A stretch of DNA of 64,000 nt, from NCBI RefSeq assembly GCF_001580365.1, contig NZ_CP014480.1:310001-374000 (forward strand). The letters run 5' to 3'. The translations under genes were made by a program, and so were the position numbers. This DNA comes from Kocuria turfanensis (GTDB taxonomy: Bacteria > Actinomycetota > Actinomycetes > Actinomycetales > Micrococcaceae). This document shows, one piece after another, positions 11,062 to 19,910 of the stretch (the first letter of the stretch is position 1; each line of letters begins with the position of its first letter). The notes beneath the pieces are model-generated. The model did not search any database. It saw nothing but the letters and a program-made list of their open reading frames with translations, and was not told the origin of the DNA.

Positions 11062-13674
11062 TCAGGGACGGGCGGCCGCCTGGGCGCGCAGGGCCCGCAG
11101 CAGGTGGTCCTGCTCCTCGGCCAGGATCCGGCGCAGCGCGGCCGGCGCTCCGGCGTGGTTGGTCAGCCACAGCTCCGTGCGCGCCACCACGGGGTGGTGC
11201 TGCGGGTCGCGGCCCGGCTCCAGATCGACGTCCGAGGGGTAGAGGCCCTCGACGGTGCGGGTGGCCATCCCGATGGACCGGCGCGCCCAGACCTCCTCCA
11301 GCATGGCGAAGTAGGGCTCCCGGTAGGGCTCCACCAGCTCCTCCGGGCCGAGCCGGAACCCGGCGATGGTGGCCGTCAGCAGGTCGTTGGACAGCCCCTC
11401 GCCGGTGATCGCCGCCCAGGCCTCGGCCTTGGCCTCCGGGGTGGGCCGGGCGGCGCGGGTGCGAGCCCACCCGATCTGCCCCGTGCGGGTGCGGTCCGCC
11501 GCGTGCTCCCGCTGCACGGCGGCCTCCAGCTCCGGGTCCGGGCCGTGGGCGGTCGCCACCAGCGCCGTCCACAGCGCCCAGCGCAGCTCCGAGCCCAGCG
11601 CCAGCCCCGGCAGGGAGTCCGCCCCGGTGAGCAGGTCCCGCAGCCAGCCGTCGTGGGAGCGGTCGCGCCGGGCCAGGCGCGCGGTCTGCCGGGCAAGGGC
11701 GAGCTGGCGGTCGCTGCCGGGGTCCGCCCCGCGCAGCTCGCGCACGGCGACGTCGAGCAGCCGCCCCCGCAGCCGGTCCCGCCGCGCCGGCGGGGTGTAG
11801 CGCTCCACCGCCTGCACGGCGTGCTCCACGGCGTTGGCGAACATCCCCGGCTGCGGTTCGGCGAACCCGTGGTCCAGCACGGCCCCCACCCAGTCCCCGG
11901 GGTCCAGCTCGGCGTCGCGGGCCGCGTTCCACAGCCCCGACCACAGCTGGGCCCGGGCCATGGCGTCCTCCACGGAGGACAGCGAGCTCAGCGCCGTGGT
12001 CAGCGACAGCGGGTCCAGGCGGGTCTTGGCGTAGGTCAGGTCCTCGTCGTTGACCACCAGCAGCGGGGCGGTGGAGCCCACGAGCTCCGGGACCTCCACG
12101 CAGGCCGCCGCGGGCAGGTCCACGCTGACCGTGCCGGTGCGCACCAGCACGTCCCCGGGCCCGCGCTCGTAGCCGCCGAGCAGCAGCCGGTGCGGCCGCA
12201 GCACGCCGGGGCCGGGCTCCTGCAGCAGCGCGGCGAAGGTCACCGCCCCGTCGTCGTCCCGGGCGAGGTCCAGGCTGAGGGTGCCGACCCCCGAGGTGCC
12301 CAGCCAGGACTCCGCCCACCCGCGCACGTCCCGCCCGGAGGCCTCCTCGAGCACGGCCAGGAAGTTCTCCAGCGTGGTGGACCCGTAGGCGTGGCGGCGG
12401 AAGTAGGAGCGGCACGCGTCGACGAACGGGCCGTAGCCCACGAAGGCGACGAGCTGCTTGAGCACCGCCGCGCCCTTGGCGTAGGTGATGCCGTCGAAGT
12501 TCTGCCGGGCGGCCTCGAGGTCCGGGATGTCGGCGACCACCGGGTGCGTGGTCGGGAGCTGGTCCTGCTGGTACGCCCAGGCCTTGCGCCGGTCGGCGAA
12601 GGCGATCCACGCCTCCTCGAAGTCGGTGGCCTGCACCGACGCGTGGGCGCCCATGAACTCCGCGAAGGACTCCTTCAGCCACAGGTCGTCCCACCAGCTC
12701 ATGGTCACGAGGTCCCCGAACCACATGTGGGACATCTCGTGCATCAGCGTGTTCGCCCGGCCCTGGTACTGGGCACGGGTCGCCCCGTCCGGGAACAGGT
12801 ACTCCTCGGTGAACGTCACCAGACCCGGGTTCTCCATCGCCCCGAGGTTGTACTCGGGCACGAACGCCTGCTCGTACTTCCCGAACGGGTACGGGTGGTC
12901 GAAGAGCTCGGTGAAGAACGTCAGCCCCTGCCGGGTGAGGTCGAACAGCTCGCGGGCGTCGAGGTGCTCGGCCAGCGAGGCCCGGCAGTACAGGGCCAGC
13001 GGCACGGTCATCCGGCTGCCGTCCTCGAAGGAGTGCCGCCACTCGCTCGCCACCCGGTGGTAGGGCCCGGCCAGGACGGTGGTGATGTACGTGGAGATCC
13101 GCTCGGTGGGGGAGAACTCGTGCCGCAGCGCCCCGCCGCGCTCCGCCTCCGGGGCGGGGGAGGTCGCCATCCGCACCCCGTTGGACGAGACCTCCCAGCC
13201 CTCCGGGGCCAGGACCGTGAACCGGAACGACGCCTTGAGGTCGGGCTGCTCGAAGCCGGCGAAGACCCGGCGGGCGTCCGCCGGCTCGTACTGCGTGTAG
13301 AGATAGGTCCGCCCGTCGGCGGGGTCCACGAAGCGGTGCATGCCCTCGCCCGAGCGGGAGTACCGGGCCCGGCCGGCCACCGTGACCTCGTTGTGCGCGG
13401 CGAGGGACGGCAACCGGATCCGGGAGCCCTCCACGACGTCGTCCGGGTCCAGGGCCAGGCCGTTGACCGTCACCGACTCCACCGAGTGCGCGATGAAGTC
13501 CAGGAACGTCTGCGCGCCCTCCTCGGCGCGGAAGCGCACCGTGGTCACCGACCCGAACGAGTCCTCCGCCGGGTCGGCGGCGGCGGAGAGGTCGAGCACC
13601 ACCTCGTAGTCCTCCACGGTGATCAGCGCGGAGCGCTCGGCGGCCTCACGGCGGGTCAGGTTGTCGTTGCGCAC
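11062..13674 (-). CDS. pepN: aminopeptidase N (M1 family zinc metallopeptidase)
   Basis: 870 residues from a GTG at 13674 (VRNDNLTRREAAERS), matching the usual start of actinobacterial PepN; the frame is open further upstream but that sequence lacks coding character. The exopeptidase GAMEN motif (NLGAMENPG, near residue 270) and the zinc site HEMSH followed 18 residues later by the third ligand Glu (HExxHx18E, starting near residue 310) are both intact. The N-terminal beta domain and long C-terminal helical ERAP-like domain complete the M1 fold. It releases N-terminal amino acids from peptides in the cytosol. It is probably expressed alone or with the arrestin-like gene downstream. Confidence 0.95.
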   Translation of the reverse strand: MRNDNLTRREAAERSALITVEDYEVVLDLSAAADPAEDSFGSVTTVRFRAEEGAQTFLDFIAHSVESVTVNGLALDPDDVVEGSRIRLPSLAAHNEVTVAGRARYSRSGEGMHRFVDPADGRTYLYTQYEPADARRVFAGFEQPDLKASFRFTVLAPEGWEVSSNGVRMATSPAPEAERGGALRHEFSPTERISTYITTVLAGPYHRVASEWRHSFEDGSRMTVPLALYCRASLAEHLDARELFDLTRQGLTFFTELFDHPYPFGKYEQAFVPEYNLGAMENPGLVTFTEEYLFPDGATRAQYQGRANTLMHEMSHMWFGDLVTMSWWDDLWLKESFAEFMGAHASVQATDFEEAWIAFADRRKAWAYQQDQLPTTHPVVADIPDLEAARQNFDGITYAKGAAVLKQLVAFVGYGPFVDACRSYFRRHAYGSTTLENFLAVLEEASGRDVRGWAESWLGTSGVGTLSLDLARDDDGAVTFAALLQEPGPGVLRPHRLLLGGYERGPGDVLVRTGTVSVDLPAAACVEVPELVGSTAPLLVVNDEDLTYAKTRLDPLSLTTALSSLSSVEDAMARAQLWSGLWNAARDAELDPGDWVGAVLDHGFAEPQPGMFANAVEHAVQAVERYTPPARRDRLRGRLLDVAVRELRGADPGSDRQLALARQTARLARRDRSHDGWLRDLLTGADSLPGLALGSELRWALWTALVATAHGPDPELEAAVQREHAADRTRTGQIGWARTRAARPTPEAKAEAWAAITGEGLSNDLLTATIAGFRLGPEELVEPYREPYFAMLEEVWARRSIGMATRTVEGLYPSDVDLEPGRDPQHHPVVARTELWLTNHAGAPAALRRILAEEQDHLLRALRAQAAARP

Positions 13675-13774
13675 GGTGCCATTGAACCATCCGGGCCGCC
13701 GCCCCGCCCTGGACGGCAGGCTGACGGTGCCTAGGCTGGAGGCGACCGCCGCCCTCGACCCCAGGAGGCCCCTC

Positions 13775-14275
13775 ATGGCCGACGCCCCCGCCGCCCGCAG
13801 CGGGCGCGCCCCCGAGCCGGCGGGTCCCGCCGGGCAGGACCGCCGCACCGTGCTCGCCGGCGCGCTGCTGGGCGCGGGCATCGCCGCCTCCGTGGTGGAC
13901 CTCGCCGTGTTCCACCTCATCCTGCACTGGCACCACTTCTACGACCTGTCCACCACCGGCGTCGCGCTGTTCTCGGACGGCCTCTTCCACGCCTTCGGCT
14001 GGTTCGTGACGGTCGGCTCGCTCTTCCTGCTCGCCGACGTGCGGCGCCGCGGGCCCGTGTCCCGGGGGCGCTGGGCCGGGGCGCTGCTGGCCGGCCTGGG
14101 CGCCTTCCAGCTCTTCGACGGCGTGGTGCTGCACAAGGTGCTCCGGATCCACCAGGTCCGCTACGACGTGGACCTGCTGCTCTACGACGCCACCTGGATC
14201 GGGACCGCCGTGCTCGCGCTCGCGGCGGGGCTGGGGGTGCTCCACCGCGCCCGGCCCGCCCGGGCCGCCCGGTGA
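13775..14275 (+). CDS. DUF2243 family membrane protein
   Basis: 166 residues with four predicted membrane helices (VLAGALLGAGIAASVVDL, GLFHAFGWFVTVGSLFLLA, WAGALLAGLGAFQLFDGVV, TAVLALAAGLGVL). The histidine pattern FHLILHWHHFYD and the FDGVVLHKVLRIHQVR element are the hallmark of DUF2243. CAGGAGG lies before the ATG. The stop overlaps the GTG of ctaG (GTGA), so the two are co-translated. The conserved histidines and its partner suggest a role around copper or cytochrome oxidase assembly; that is inference from context. Confidence 0.85.
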   Translation: MADAPAARSGRAPEPAGPAGQDRRTVLAGALLGAGIAASVVDLAVFHLILHWHHFYDLSTTGVALFSDGLFHAFGWFVTVGSLFLLADVRRRGPVSRGRWAGALLAGLGAFQLFDGVVLHKVLRIHQVRYDVDLLLYDATWIGTAVLALAAGLGVLHRARPARAAR

Positions 14276-15051
14276 GCCCGCACCACGGCGGCCCGGACTG
14301 GGCCGCCGTCGAGGCCGCGGCCGGGCTCGTCCTGGTGGCGGGTGCGGCCGGGTACGCCGCGGCGCTGTGGGCGGCCCGGCACCGCGGCCCGTGGCCGGGC
14401 GGACGGACGGTCCTGTGGTTCGCGGGGCTCGGCTGCGCGGGGGCGTCCCTGCTCGGACCCCTGGCCGCCGCCGCCCACGGCAGCTTCGTCGCCCACATGG
14501 TGGTGCACCTGCTCCTCGGGATGGCGGCGCCGCTGCTGCTCGTGCTCGGCGCGCCCGTGACCCTGGCGCTGCGGGCGCTGCCCGTGGCCGGCGCCCGGTC
14601 CCTGTCCCGGCTCCTGCGCAGCCGTCCGGTCCGGGTGGTGAGCCACCCGGTGGTGGCGGGGACGCTGAACGCCGGCGGGCTCTGGGTGCTGTACGGCACC
14701 GGCCTGTACGCCGCCATGCACTCCTCGGCGCCGGTGCACGCGGCCGTGCACGCCCACGTGCTGCTCGCCGGGTACCTCTTCACCGCGGCGGTCGTGGGCG
14801 TGGACCCCGACCCCCACCGGGGATCCCTCCGCCTGCGCGCGGCGGTGCTGGTGGGGTTCCTGACCGTGCACGCGGTGCTGGCGAAGCGGCTCTCCGGGGA
14901 CCCGCCCGCCGGGGTGGGCACCGCCGACGCGCAGCTGGGGTCCAGGATCATGTACTACGGCGGGGACGCCGTGGACGTGGCCCTGCTCGTGGTCTTCTTC
15001 GCCCAGTGGTACGCCGCCGGCCGGACCCGGACGGCCCCGGCGGCGGTGTGA
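14272..15051 (+). CDS. ctaG: cytochrome c oxidase assembly factor (caa3-type CtaG)
   Basis: 259-residue integral membrane protein with about seven helices. Conserved histidine-bearing helices HMVVHLLLGMAAPLLL, HSSAPVHAAVHAHVLLAG and a YYGGDAVDVALLVVFFAQWY end segment fit the caa3_CtaG family, which supports copper insertion into cytochrome oxidase. It starts with GTG overlapping the DUF2243 stop by 4 bp. Length is close to normal for the single-domain form (larger actinobacterial versions are fused to CopD). No oxidase structural genes are in the window. Confidence 0.85.
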   Translation: MSPHHGGPDWAAVEAAAGLVLVAGAAGYAAALWAARHRGPWPGGRTVLWFAGLGCAGASLLGPLAAAAHGSFVAHMVVHLLLGMAAPLLLVLGAPVTLALRALPVAGARSLSRLLRSRPVRVVSHPVVAGTLNAGGLWVLYGTGLYAAMHSSAPVHAAVHAHVLLAGYLFTAAVVGVDPDPHRGSLRLRAAVLVGFLTVHAVLAKRLSGDPPAGVGTADAQLGSRIMYYGGDAVDVALLVVFFAQWYAAGRTRTAPAAV

Positions 15052-15061
15052 ACGGCCGGGC

Positions 15062-15334
15062 TCAGGCCGCCGGCGCGGAGCCGCCCCGGGCCTCGAGCTC
15101 GGCGAGGAGCTCGTCGTGCCGGTCCTGGGTGACGGGGTGCGGGCCGTCCGGACCGGTCAGGTACTCGTGCTCGAGCTGGCACGCGACCCGGCTGTGCAGC
15201 ACCTGCAGCTCCACCAGGGACAGGGCGGAGAGCTCGGCGGGGAAGGCGCAGTCCGGGCCCAGGCACGTCTCGCAGCCGGGCGTTCCCCCGGCGGCGGGGC
15301 CGGCCGGGGACGGGACGGTGTCGAGGCCGCTCAT
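15062..15334 (-). CDS. small Cys-containing protein
   Basis: 90 residues from ATG 15334, overlapping the upstream 38-residue peptide gene by 4 bp (ATGA). It carries CETCLGPDC near residues 22-30, a possible metal or redox site, then an acidic helical region (LSALSLVELQVLHSRVACQLEHEYL ... DRHDELLAELEARG) that looks like a coiled protein-binding module. It lies convergent with ctaG, 10 bp away. I do not know the family. The overlap implies it works with, or on, the short peptide encoded just upstream. Confidence 0.65.
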   Translation of the reverse strand: MSGLDTVPSPAGPAAGGTPGCETCLGPDCAFPAELSALSLVELQVLHSRVACQLEHEYLTGPDGPHPVTQDRHDELLAELEARGGSAPAA

Positions 15335-15447
15335 GCCGCCACCCCCGCCGGGTCGGTCCCGCCGGGGGGCCGCGGGACGGGGACGGTGCCGGTGCGGCAC
15401 CGGGCGACCGGGTCGATCTGCACGACGACGGTCAGCTGGGAGTCCAT
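15331..15447 (-). CDS. 38-residue peptide gene
   Basis: A short gene with a good GGAAGGA ribosome binding site 8-14 bp before its ATG. The product starts MDSQLTVVVQIDPVARC and ends in a Pro/Gly-rich tail (PVPRPPGGTDPAGVAA) with one Cys. Its stop overlaps the ATG of the Cys-containing protein. Conserved coupling to a small partner is typical of leader or modified peptides, but no modifying enzyme is next to it, so a function cannot be assigned. Missed easily because of its length. Confidence 0.55.
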   Translation of the reverse strand: MDSQLTVVVQIDPVARCRTGTVPVPRPPGGTDPAGVAA

Positions 15448-15624
15448 GGAGGATTCCTTCCACAACGGGACGGCGTGGCCGGCTGCTTGACCCGTGAGGT
15501 CGAGCTTAGACCCGCCCGCCCCCCGCCACCAGGGGAAATGCGCAGCCGCGCGCCGGCCGGGGCGGGGGCCCGCCCACGGTGCGGTGTGCCGGACCGGGGC
15601 CCGCCGGCCGGTAGCCTCGGGGGC

Positions 15625-16596
15625 ATGCGCACACTCGTGGTCGGTTGGTCCAGCGTCCTGCACGGCGAGGCGACGGCCGGTGACGTCCTCGCCATGGACG
15701 CCGTCGCCGACGCCCTCGGCGCGGCCGGCATCCCGCACGACGTCGCCTGGAGCGCGGTGATGTGCCCGCCCGGCGGGCTGCGCCTCGACGACGCCGACCC
15801 CGGCCGGTACACGGATCTCGTGTTCGTCTGCGGGCCGGCCACCGGCCGCTCGATCGCCGAGCTGCACGAGCGCTTCGCCCACTGCCGCCGGACCGCGGTG
15901 GGGGTCAGCGTGCTCGACCCCGCCGACCCGGTGACCGCCGGGTTCCACCGGGTGATCGCCCGCGACCGCCCCGGGTCCGGGGCCCACCGCGATCTGGCGG
16001 CCCGCCCGGCGCCGCAGGCGGTGCCCGTGCTGGGGGTCTACCTCACCTCCGGGCAGCAGGAGTACGGTGCCCGCCGCCGGCACGAGACGACGCGGGCCGG
16101 GCTCGAGGCGTGGCTGGGCGGGCTGGACGCGGCCCGGCTGCCGCTGGAGACCCGGCTGGACCCGCGCGACTGGCGGCTGCCCGCCACCGCGGCCCAGGTC
16201 GGCTCCGTCATCGCCCGGCTCGACGCCGTCGTGACCATGCGCATGCACGGTCTCGTCCTGGCCCTGCGGGCGGGGGTCCCCGTCCTGGCCGTGGACCCCG
16301 TCGCCGGGGGCGGGAAGGTCACCGCCCAGGCGCGGGCCTGGGACTGGCCGGCCGTCGTCGGGCCCGAGGAGCTGGGCGCCGACCGCCTCGAGGAGCAGCT
16401 GCACTGGTGCCTGTCGGAGGACGGGCGGAAGGCGGCCCAGGCGCGCTCCGCGAAGGATCCCAGCGGGGCCGAGCAGCTGCACGACCTCGTCCGGTCGCTG
16501 GGCGGCACCCCGCGCCTCGACGCGGCCGGCCGGCTCGGCGGCGGGATCTCCGACGGGCTCCTCGAGAGCGCCGGAACCCCCGCGCACCAGCGGTGA
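15625..16596 (+). CDS. polysaccharide pyruvyl transferase family protein
   Basis: 323 residues, starting MRTLVVGWSSVLHGEATAGD, a nucleotide-sugar-like Rossmann start. The segment TMRMHGLVLALRAGVPVLAVD (residues ~204-224) is the signature of the polysaccharide pyruvyl transferase (PF04230) family, which adds ketal pyruvate to sugars of exo- or cell-wall polysaccharides. It precedes the carbamoyltransferase by 49 bp and opens the glycan locus. The N-terminal ~50 codons of the open frame before the ATG are not coding-like. Substrate unknown. Confidence 0.75.
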   Translation: MRTLVVGWSSVLHGEATAGDVLAMDAVADALGAAGIPHDVAWSAVMCPPGGLRLDDADPGRYTDLVFVCGPATGRSIAELHERFAHCRRTAVGVSVLDPADPVTAGFHRVIARDRPGSGAHRDLAARPAPQAVPVLGVYLTSGQQEYGARRRHETTRAGLEAWLGGLDAARLPLETRLDPRDWRLPATAAQVGSVIARLDAVVTMRMHGLVLALRAGVPVLAVDPVAGGGKVTAQARAWDWPAVVGPEELGADRLEEQLHWCLSEDGRKAAQARSAKDPSGAEQLHDLVRSLGGTPRLDAAGRLGGGISDGLLESAGTPAHQR

Positions 16597-16645
16597 CACG
16601 CCCCCAAGATCAGCCGCCTGATCAGTCTGTGTAATACTCCGCTCT

Positions 16646-18283
16646 ATGAACTACCTGGGCATCAACGCGATTTTTCACGACCCCGCGGCGGCTCTCGTCG
16701 TGGACGGCAGAGTGGTGGCGGCGGCGGAGGAGGAGCGGTTCTCCCGGCGCAAGCACGGCAAGCGGCCCGTGCCGTTCTCCGCGTGGGAGCTGCCCGAGCA
16801 GGCGATGCGCTGGTGCCTCGCCGAGGCCGGGCTGACCCCGGCGGACCTGGACGCCGTCGGCTACTCCTTCGACCCGGCGATCGCCGCCGAGATGCCGGAC
16901 GACCCGTACGACCCGGTCCGGGTGGACTACGCCCGCCGCGCCCCGGGCTTCCTCGCCGAGGCGCTGCCCGGCCTGGACCGGGACAAGGTCCGCTTCGTCG
17001 AGCACCACGTCGCCCACGCGGCGTCGGCGGGCCTGGCCGCCCCCTCCCGCACCAGCAGCGTGCTCGTGGTCGACGGCCGCGGCGAGGCGCACTCGCACCT
17101 GGCCGGCCGCTACCGCGACGGCGAGCTGGAGATCCTGCACCGCCAGGCCCTGCCGGAGTCCCTGGGCCTGCTCTACGAGTCCCTCACCGACCACCTCGGC
17201 TTCCTGCGCTCCTCCGACGAGTTCAAGGTCATGGCCCTGGCCTCCTACGGCGAGCCCCGCTTCCTGCCCGAGCTGCGCGAGATCGTCCGCGCCACCGGCG
17301 ACGGCGGGTTCACCGCCCAGGCCCCGGACTGGAGCCGCTTCGCCTCCCGCCGGATCGACGACGGCACCTGGGGCGGGGACCACGCCGACCTCGCCGCCTC
17401 CGTGCAGGCGGTGGTCGAGGAGGTCCTGGTGGACCTCGCCACCTGGCTGCACGGACAGACCGGCGACCGGGTGCTCACCATGGCCGGCGGCACCGCCCTG
17501 AACTGCGTGGCCAACTCCCGCATCTGGCGGGACACCCCCTTCGAGGAGGTCTGGGTCCAGCCCGCCTCCGGCGACTCCGGCACCGCCCTCGGCGCCGCCC
17601 TGCACCTGGCCCAGGAGGCCGGTGACCTGGGGGAGCCGCAGCCCACCGCCGCCCTCGGGCGCAGCTGGTCCGACGAGGAGCTCGCGCAGTGGCTGCGCAC
17701 CGCCCAGGTGCCCTTCACCACGCCCGAGGACCTCGCCGGGGAGGTCGCCGACGTCCTCGCGGACAACGGGGTCGTCGCCTGGTTCGACGGCCGCAGCGAG
17801 TTCGGCCCCCGCGCCCTGGGCCGCCGGTCCCTGATCGCCAACCCGATGCACCCGGACAACCTCGAGCGGCTCAACGACGTCAAGGGCCGGGAGCAGTTCC
17901 GCCCCGTGGCGCCCATGGTCCTCGAGGAGCGCGCCGCGGAGATCTTCAGCGGCGGACCGATGCCCAGCCCGTTCATGCTGTTCGTGCACGACGTGGCCCC
18001 GGAGTGGCGGGAGAAGATCCCCACGGTCACCCACGTGGACGGCACGGCGCGCATCCAGACCGTCACGGACGAGGACAACGCCGGGATCGCGGCGCTGCTG
18101 CGGGCCTTCGACGAGCGCACGGGCGTGCCCGTCGTCGTGAACACCTCGCTCAACACCGCCGGCCGTCCCATGGTCGACGACCCCCGCGACGCCCTCGAGC
18201 TCTTCGGCTCCGCCCCCGTGGCCGCGCTCGTGCTGGGCCCGCACCTGGTCCGTCGCGCCTCCTTCTTCCAGGAGGCCCGATGA
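16646..18283 (+). CDS. NodU/CmcH/TobZ-type O-carbamoyltransferase
   Basis: 545-residue carbamoyltransferase. The N-terminal Kae1-like domain has GINAIFHDPAAALVVDG, EEERFSRRKHG and the metal-binding HHVAHAASAG (residues ~116-125). VVDGRGEAHS and MAGGTALNCVAN form the nucleotide site. The C-terminal YrdC-related part has FGPRALGRRSLIANP and VNTSLNTAGRP. These enzymes transfer carbamoyl from carbamoyl phosphate via carbamoyl-AMP to a sugar or antibiotic hydroxyl. Position inside the heptose and glycosyltransferase genes suggests a carbamoylated sugar in the envelope glycan. Its TGA overlaps the next ATG (ATGA). Length is near the family norm. Confidence 0.92.
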   Translation: MNYLGINAIFHDPAAALVVDGRVVAAAEEERFSRRKHGKRPVPFSAWELPEQAMRWCLAEAGLTPADLDAVGYSFDPAIAAEMPDDPYDPVRVDYARRAPGFLAEALPGLDRDKVRFVEHHVAHAASAGLAAPSRTSSVLVVDGRGEAHSHLAGRYRDGELEILHRQALPESLGLLYESLTDHLGFLRSSDEFKVMALASYGEPRFLPELREIVRATGDGGFTAQAPDWSRFASRRIDDGTWGGDHADLAASVQAVVEEVLVDLATWLHGQTGDRVLTMAGGTALNCVANSRIWRDTPFEEVWVQPASGDSGTALGAALHLAQEAGDLGEPQPTAALGRSWSDEELAQWLRTAQVPFTTPEDLAGEVADVLADNGVVAWFDGRSEFGPRALGRRSLIANPMHPDNLERLNDVKGREQFRPVAPMVLEERAAEIFSGGPMPSPFMLFVHDVAPEWREKIPTVTHVDGTARIQTVTDEDNAGIAALLRAFDERTGVPVVVNTSLNTAGRPMVDDPRDALELFGSAPVAALVLGPHLVRRASFFQEAR

Positions 18284-19908
18284 CGACGGCACCCACCGAG
18301 ACCGCCACCTACGCCGTCGTCATCCCCTCGGTGGGCCGGCCCACCCTGCAGTGGCTGCTGGACACCCTCTCCGCCCAGGACGTCGACGCCCGCCACCCCG
18401 GCCCGCTGGAGGTCGTCGTGGTCGACGACCGCCGCGGGGACGTGGCGCCGCTGCAGCTGACGGTCCCGGACACCGTCGCCTGGACCGTGCGCACCGTGCG
18501 CGGCTACGGGCGCGGCCCCGCCGCGGCCCGCAACCGCGGCTGGCGCGCCGCCCGGCGCTCGGGTGCCGAGTGGATCGCGTTCCTCGACGACGACGTCGAG
18601 CTGCCCGCCGGCTGGGCCCAGCGCCTGGCCGAGGACCTCGCCGCCTGCGGGCCCGAGATCGGCGCGACCCAGGGCCGCATCGACGTCCCGCTGCCGGACA
18701 CCCGCCGGCCCACGGACTGGGAGCGCAACACCGCCTCCCTCCAGGACGCCGACTGGGCCACCGCCGACATGGCCTACCGGGTGGCGGCCCTGGAAGCCGT
18801 CTCCGGCTTCGACGAGCGGTTCCCGCGCGCCTACCGCGAGGACGCCGACCTCGCCCTGCGCGTGCGCCGGGCGGGCTGGCAGCTCGTGCGGGGCGAGCGG
18901 CGGATCACCCACCCGGTGCGCCCGGCCGACGACCTGGTGAGCCTGCGCGTGCAGGCCGGCAACGCCGACGACGCCCTGATGCGCCGGCTGCACGGGCCGG
19001 ACTGGCGCGCCGCGGCCGAGGCGCCCCGCGGCGGCTTCGCGTGGCACGTCGCCACCGTCGGCGCCCTGGGGGTCACCGCCGCCGGGGCGGCCACGGCCGC
19101 CGGCGCCGCCGCCCTGGGCCGGCGCTCGGGCGCCCGCACCGCCCTGGCCGCGGCCGGCACCGGCGCCGCGGCCTGGGGCTGGCTCACCGGCCGGTTCCTG
19201 ATGCTGCGCATGGGCCCGGGCCCGCGGCCCGGGGACCCCGAGTTCCTGCCCGAGCTCAGCCGCATGACCCGCACCAGCGCCGCGATCCCCGTGGCCGCCG
19301 TGCGGCACAAGCTGCGCGGCCGGTGGCGGCACCGGGGGACCGGTCCCTGGCCGGTCCCGGTGCGGGCGGTGCTCTTCGACCGGGACGGCACCCTCGTGCA
19401 CGACGTGCCCTACAACGGCGACCCGGCCAAGGTGGAGCTCGTGCCCGGGGCGGAGGAGGCCGTGGCCGCCGTGCGCGCCGCCGGGCTCGCCGTGGGCGTG
19501 GTCTCCAACCAGTCCGGCATCGGCCGCGGCCTGCTCACCCGCGCGCAGGTCGACGCCGTCAACGCCCGGGTGGCCGAGCTGCTCGGCCCCTTCGACACCT
19601 GGCAGCTGTGCCCGCACGCCCCCGAGGACCGCTGCGCGTGCCGCAAGCCGAGCCCTGGCATGGTGCTCGCCGCCGCCGCGGAGCTGGGCGTGCAGCCCGC
19701 CGAGTGCGTGCTGATCGGGGACATCGGCGCCGACGTCGAGGCGGCCCAGGCCGCCGGGGCGCGCTCCGTGCTGGTGCCCACGCCCGTGACCCGCGAGGAG
19801 GAGGTCGCCGCCGCCCCCGCGGTGGCCGCGACCCTGACCGAGGCGGTCGCCTCCGTGCTGGGCACCCCGACCGGCCGCCCGGCCGTGCCCGCCGGGGCCC
19901 GGGGCTGA
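18280..19908 (+). CDS. fusion: family 2 glycosyltransferase - GmhB-type heptose bisphosphate phosphatase
   Basis: 542 residues. Residues 1-~300 are a GT-A glycosyltransferase: VVIPSVGRPTL, VVVDDR, FLDDDVELP (DxD) and a YREDADLALRVRRAG catalytic loop. Around 265-310 is Ala/Gly-rich sequence that may touch the membrane. Residues ~360-510 are a HAD-IIIA phosphatase of the GmhB type: FDRDGTLVHD, SNQSGIGRG, the zinc knuckle CPHAPEDRCACRKP and IGDIGADVEAAQAAGA. GmhB removes the C7 phosphate from D-glycero-D-manno-heptose 1,7-bisphosphate. The start overlaps the carbamoyltransferase stop. Fusion of a transferase to its precursor pathway enzyme suggests channelling; that is inference. Confidence 0.9.
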   Translation: MTTAPTETATYAVVIPSVGRPTLQWLLDTLSAQDVDARHPGPLEVVVVDDRRGDVAPLQLTVPDTVAWTVRTVRGYGRGPAAARNRGWRAARRSGAEWIAFLDDDVELPAGWAQRLAEDLAACGPEIGATQGRIDVPLPDTRRPTDWERNTASLQDADWATADMAYRVAALEAVSGFDERFPRAYREDADLALRVRRAGWQLVRGERRITHPVRPADDLVSLRVQAGNADDALMRRLHGPDWRAAAEAPRGGFAWHVATVGALGVTAAGAATAAGAAALGRRSGARTALAAAGTGAAAWGWLTGRFLMLRMGPGPRPGDPEFLPELSRMTRTSAAIPVAAVRHKLRGRWRHRGTGPWPVPVRAVLFDRDGTLVHDVPYNGDPAKVELVPGAEEAVAAVRAAGLAVGVVSNQSGIGRGLLTRAQVDAVNARVAELLGPFDTWQLCPHAPEDRCACRKPSPGMVLAAAAELGVQPAECVLIGDIGADVEAAQAAGARSVLVPTPVTREEEVAAAPAVAATLTEAVASVLGTPTGRPAVPAGARG

Positions 19909-19910
19909 GC

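Noticed and set aside
10973-13042. Extension of the arrestin-like gene to a 1,013-codon protein
   Set aside because: The upstream part is out-of-frame pepN sequence and has no coding character.
11104-13734. Rightward 876-codon frame opposite pepN
   Set aside because: Shadow of pepN; the HExxH and GAMEN motifs are on the other strand.
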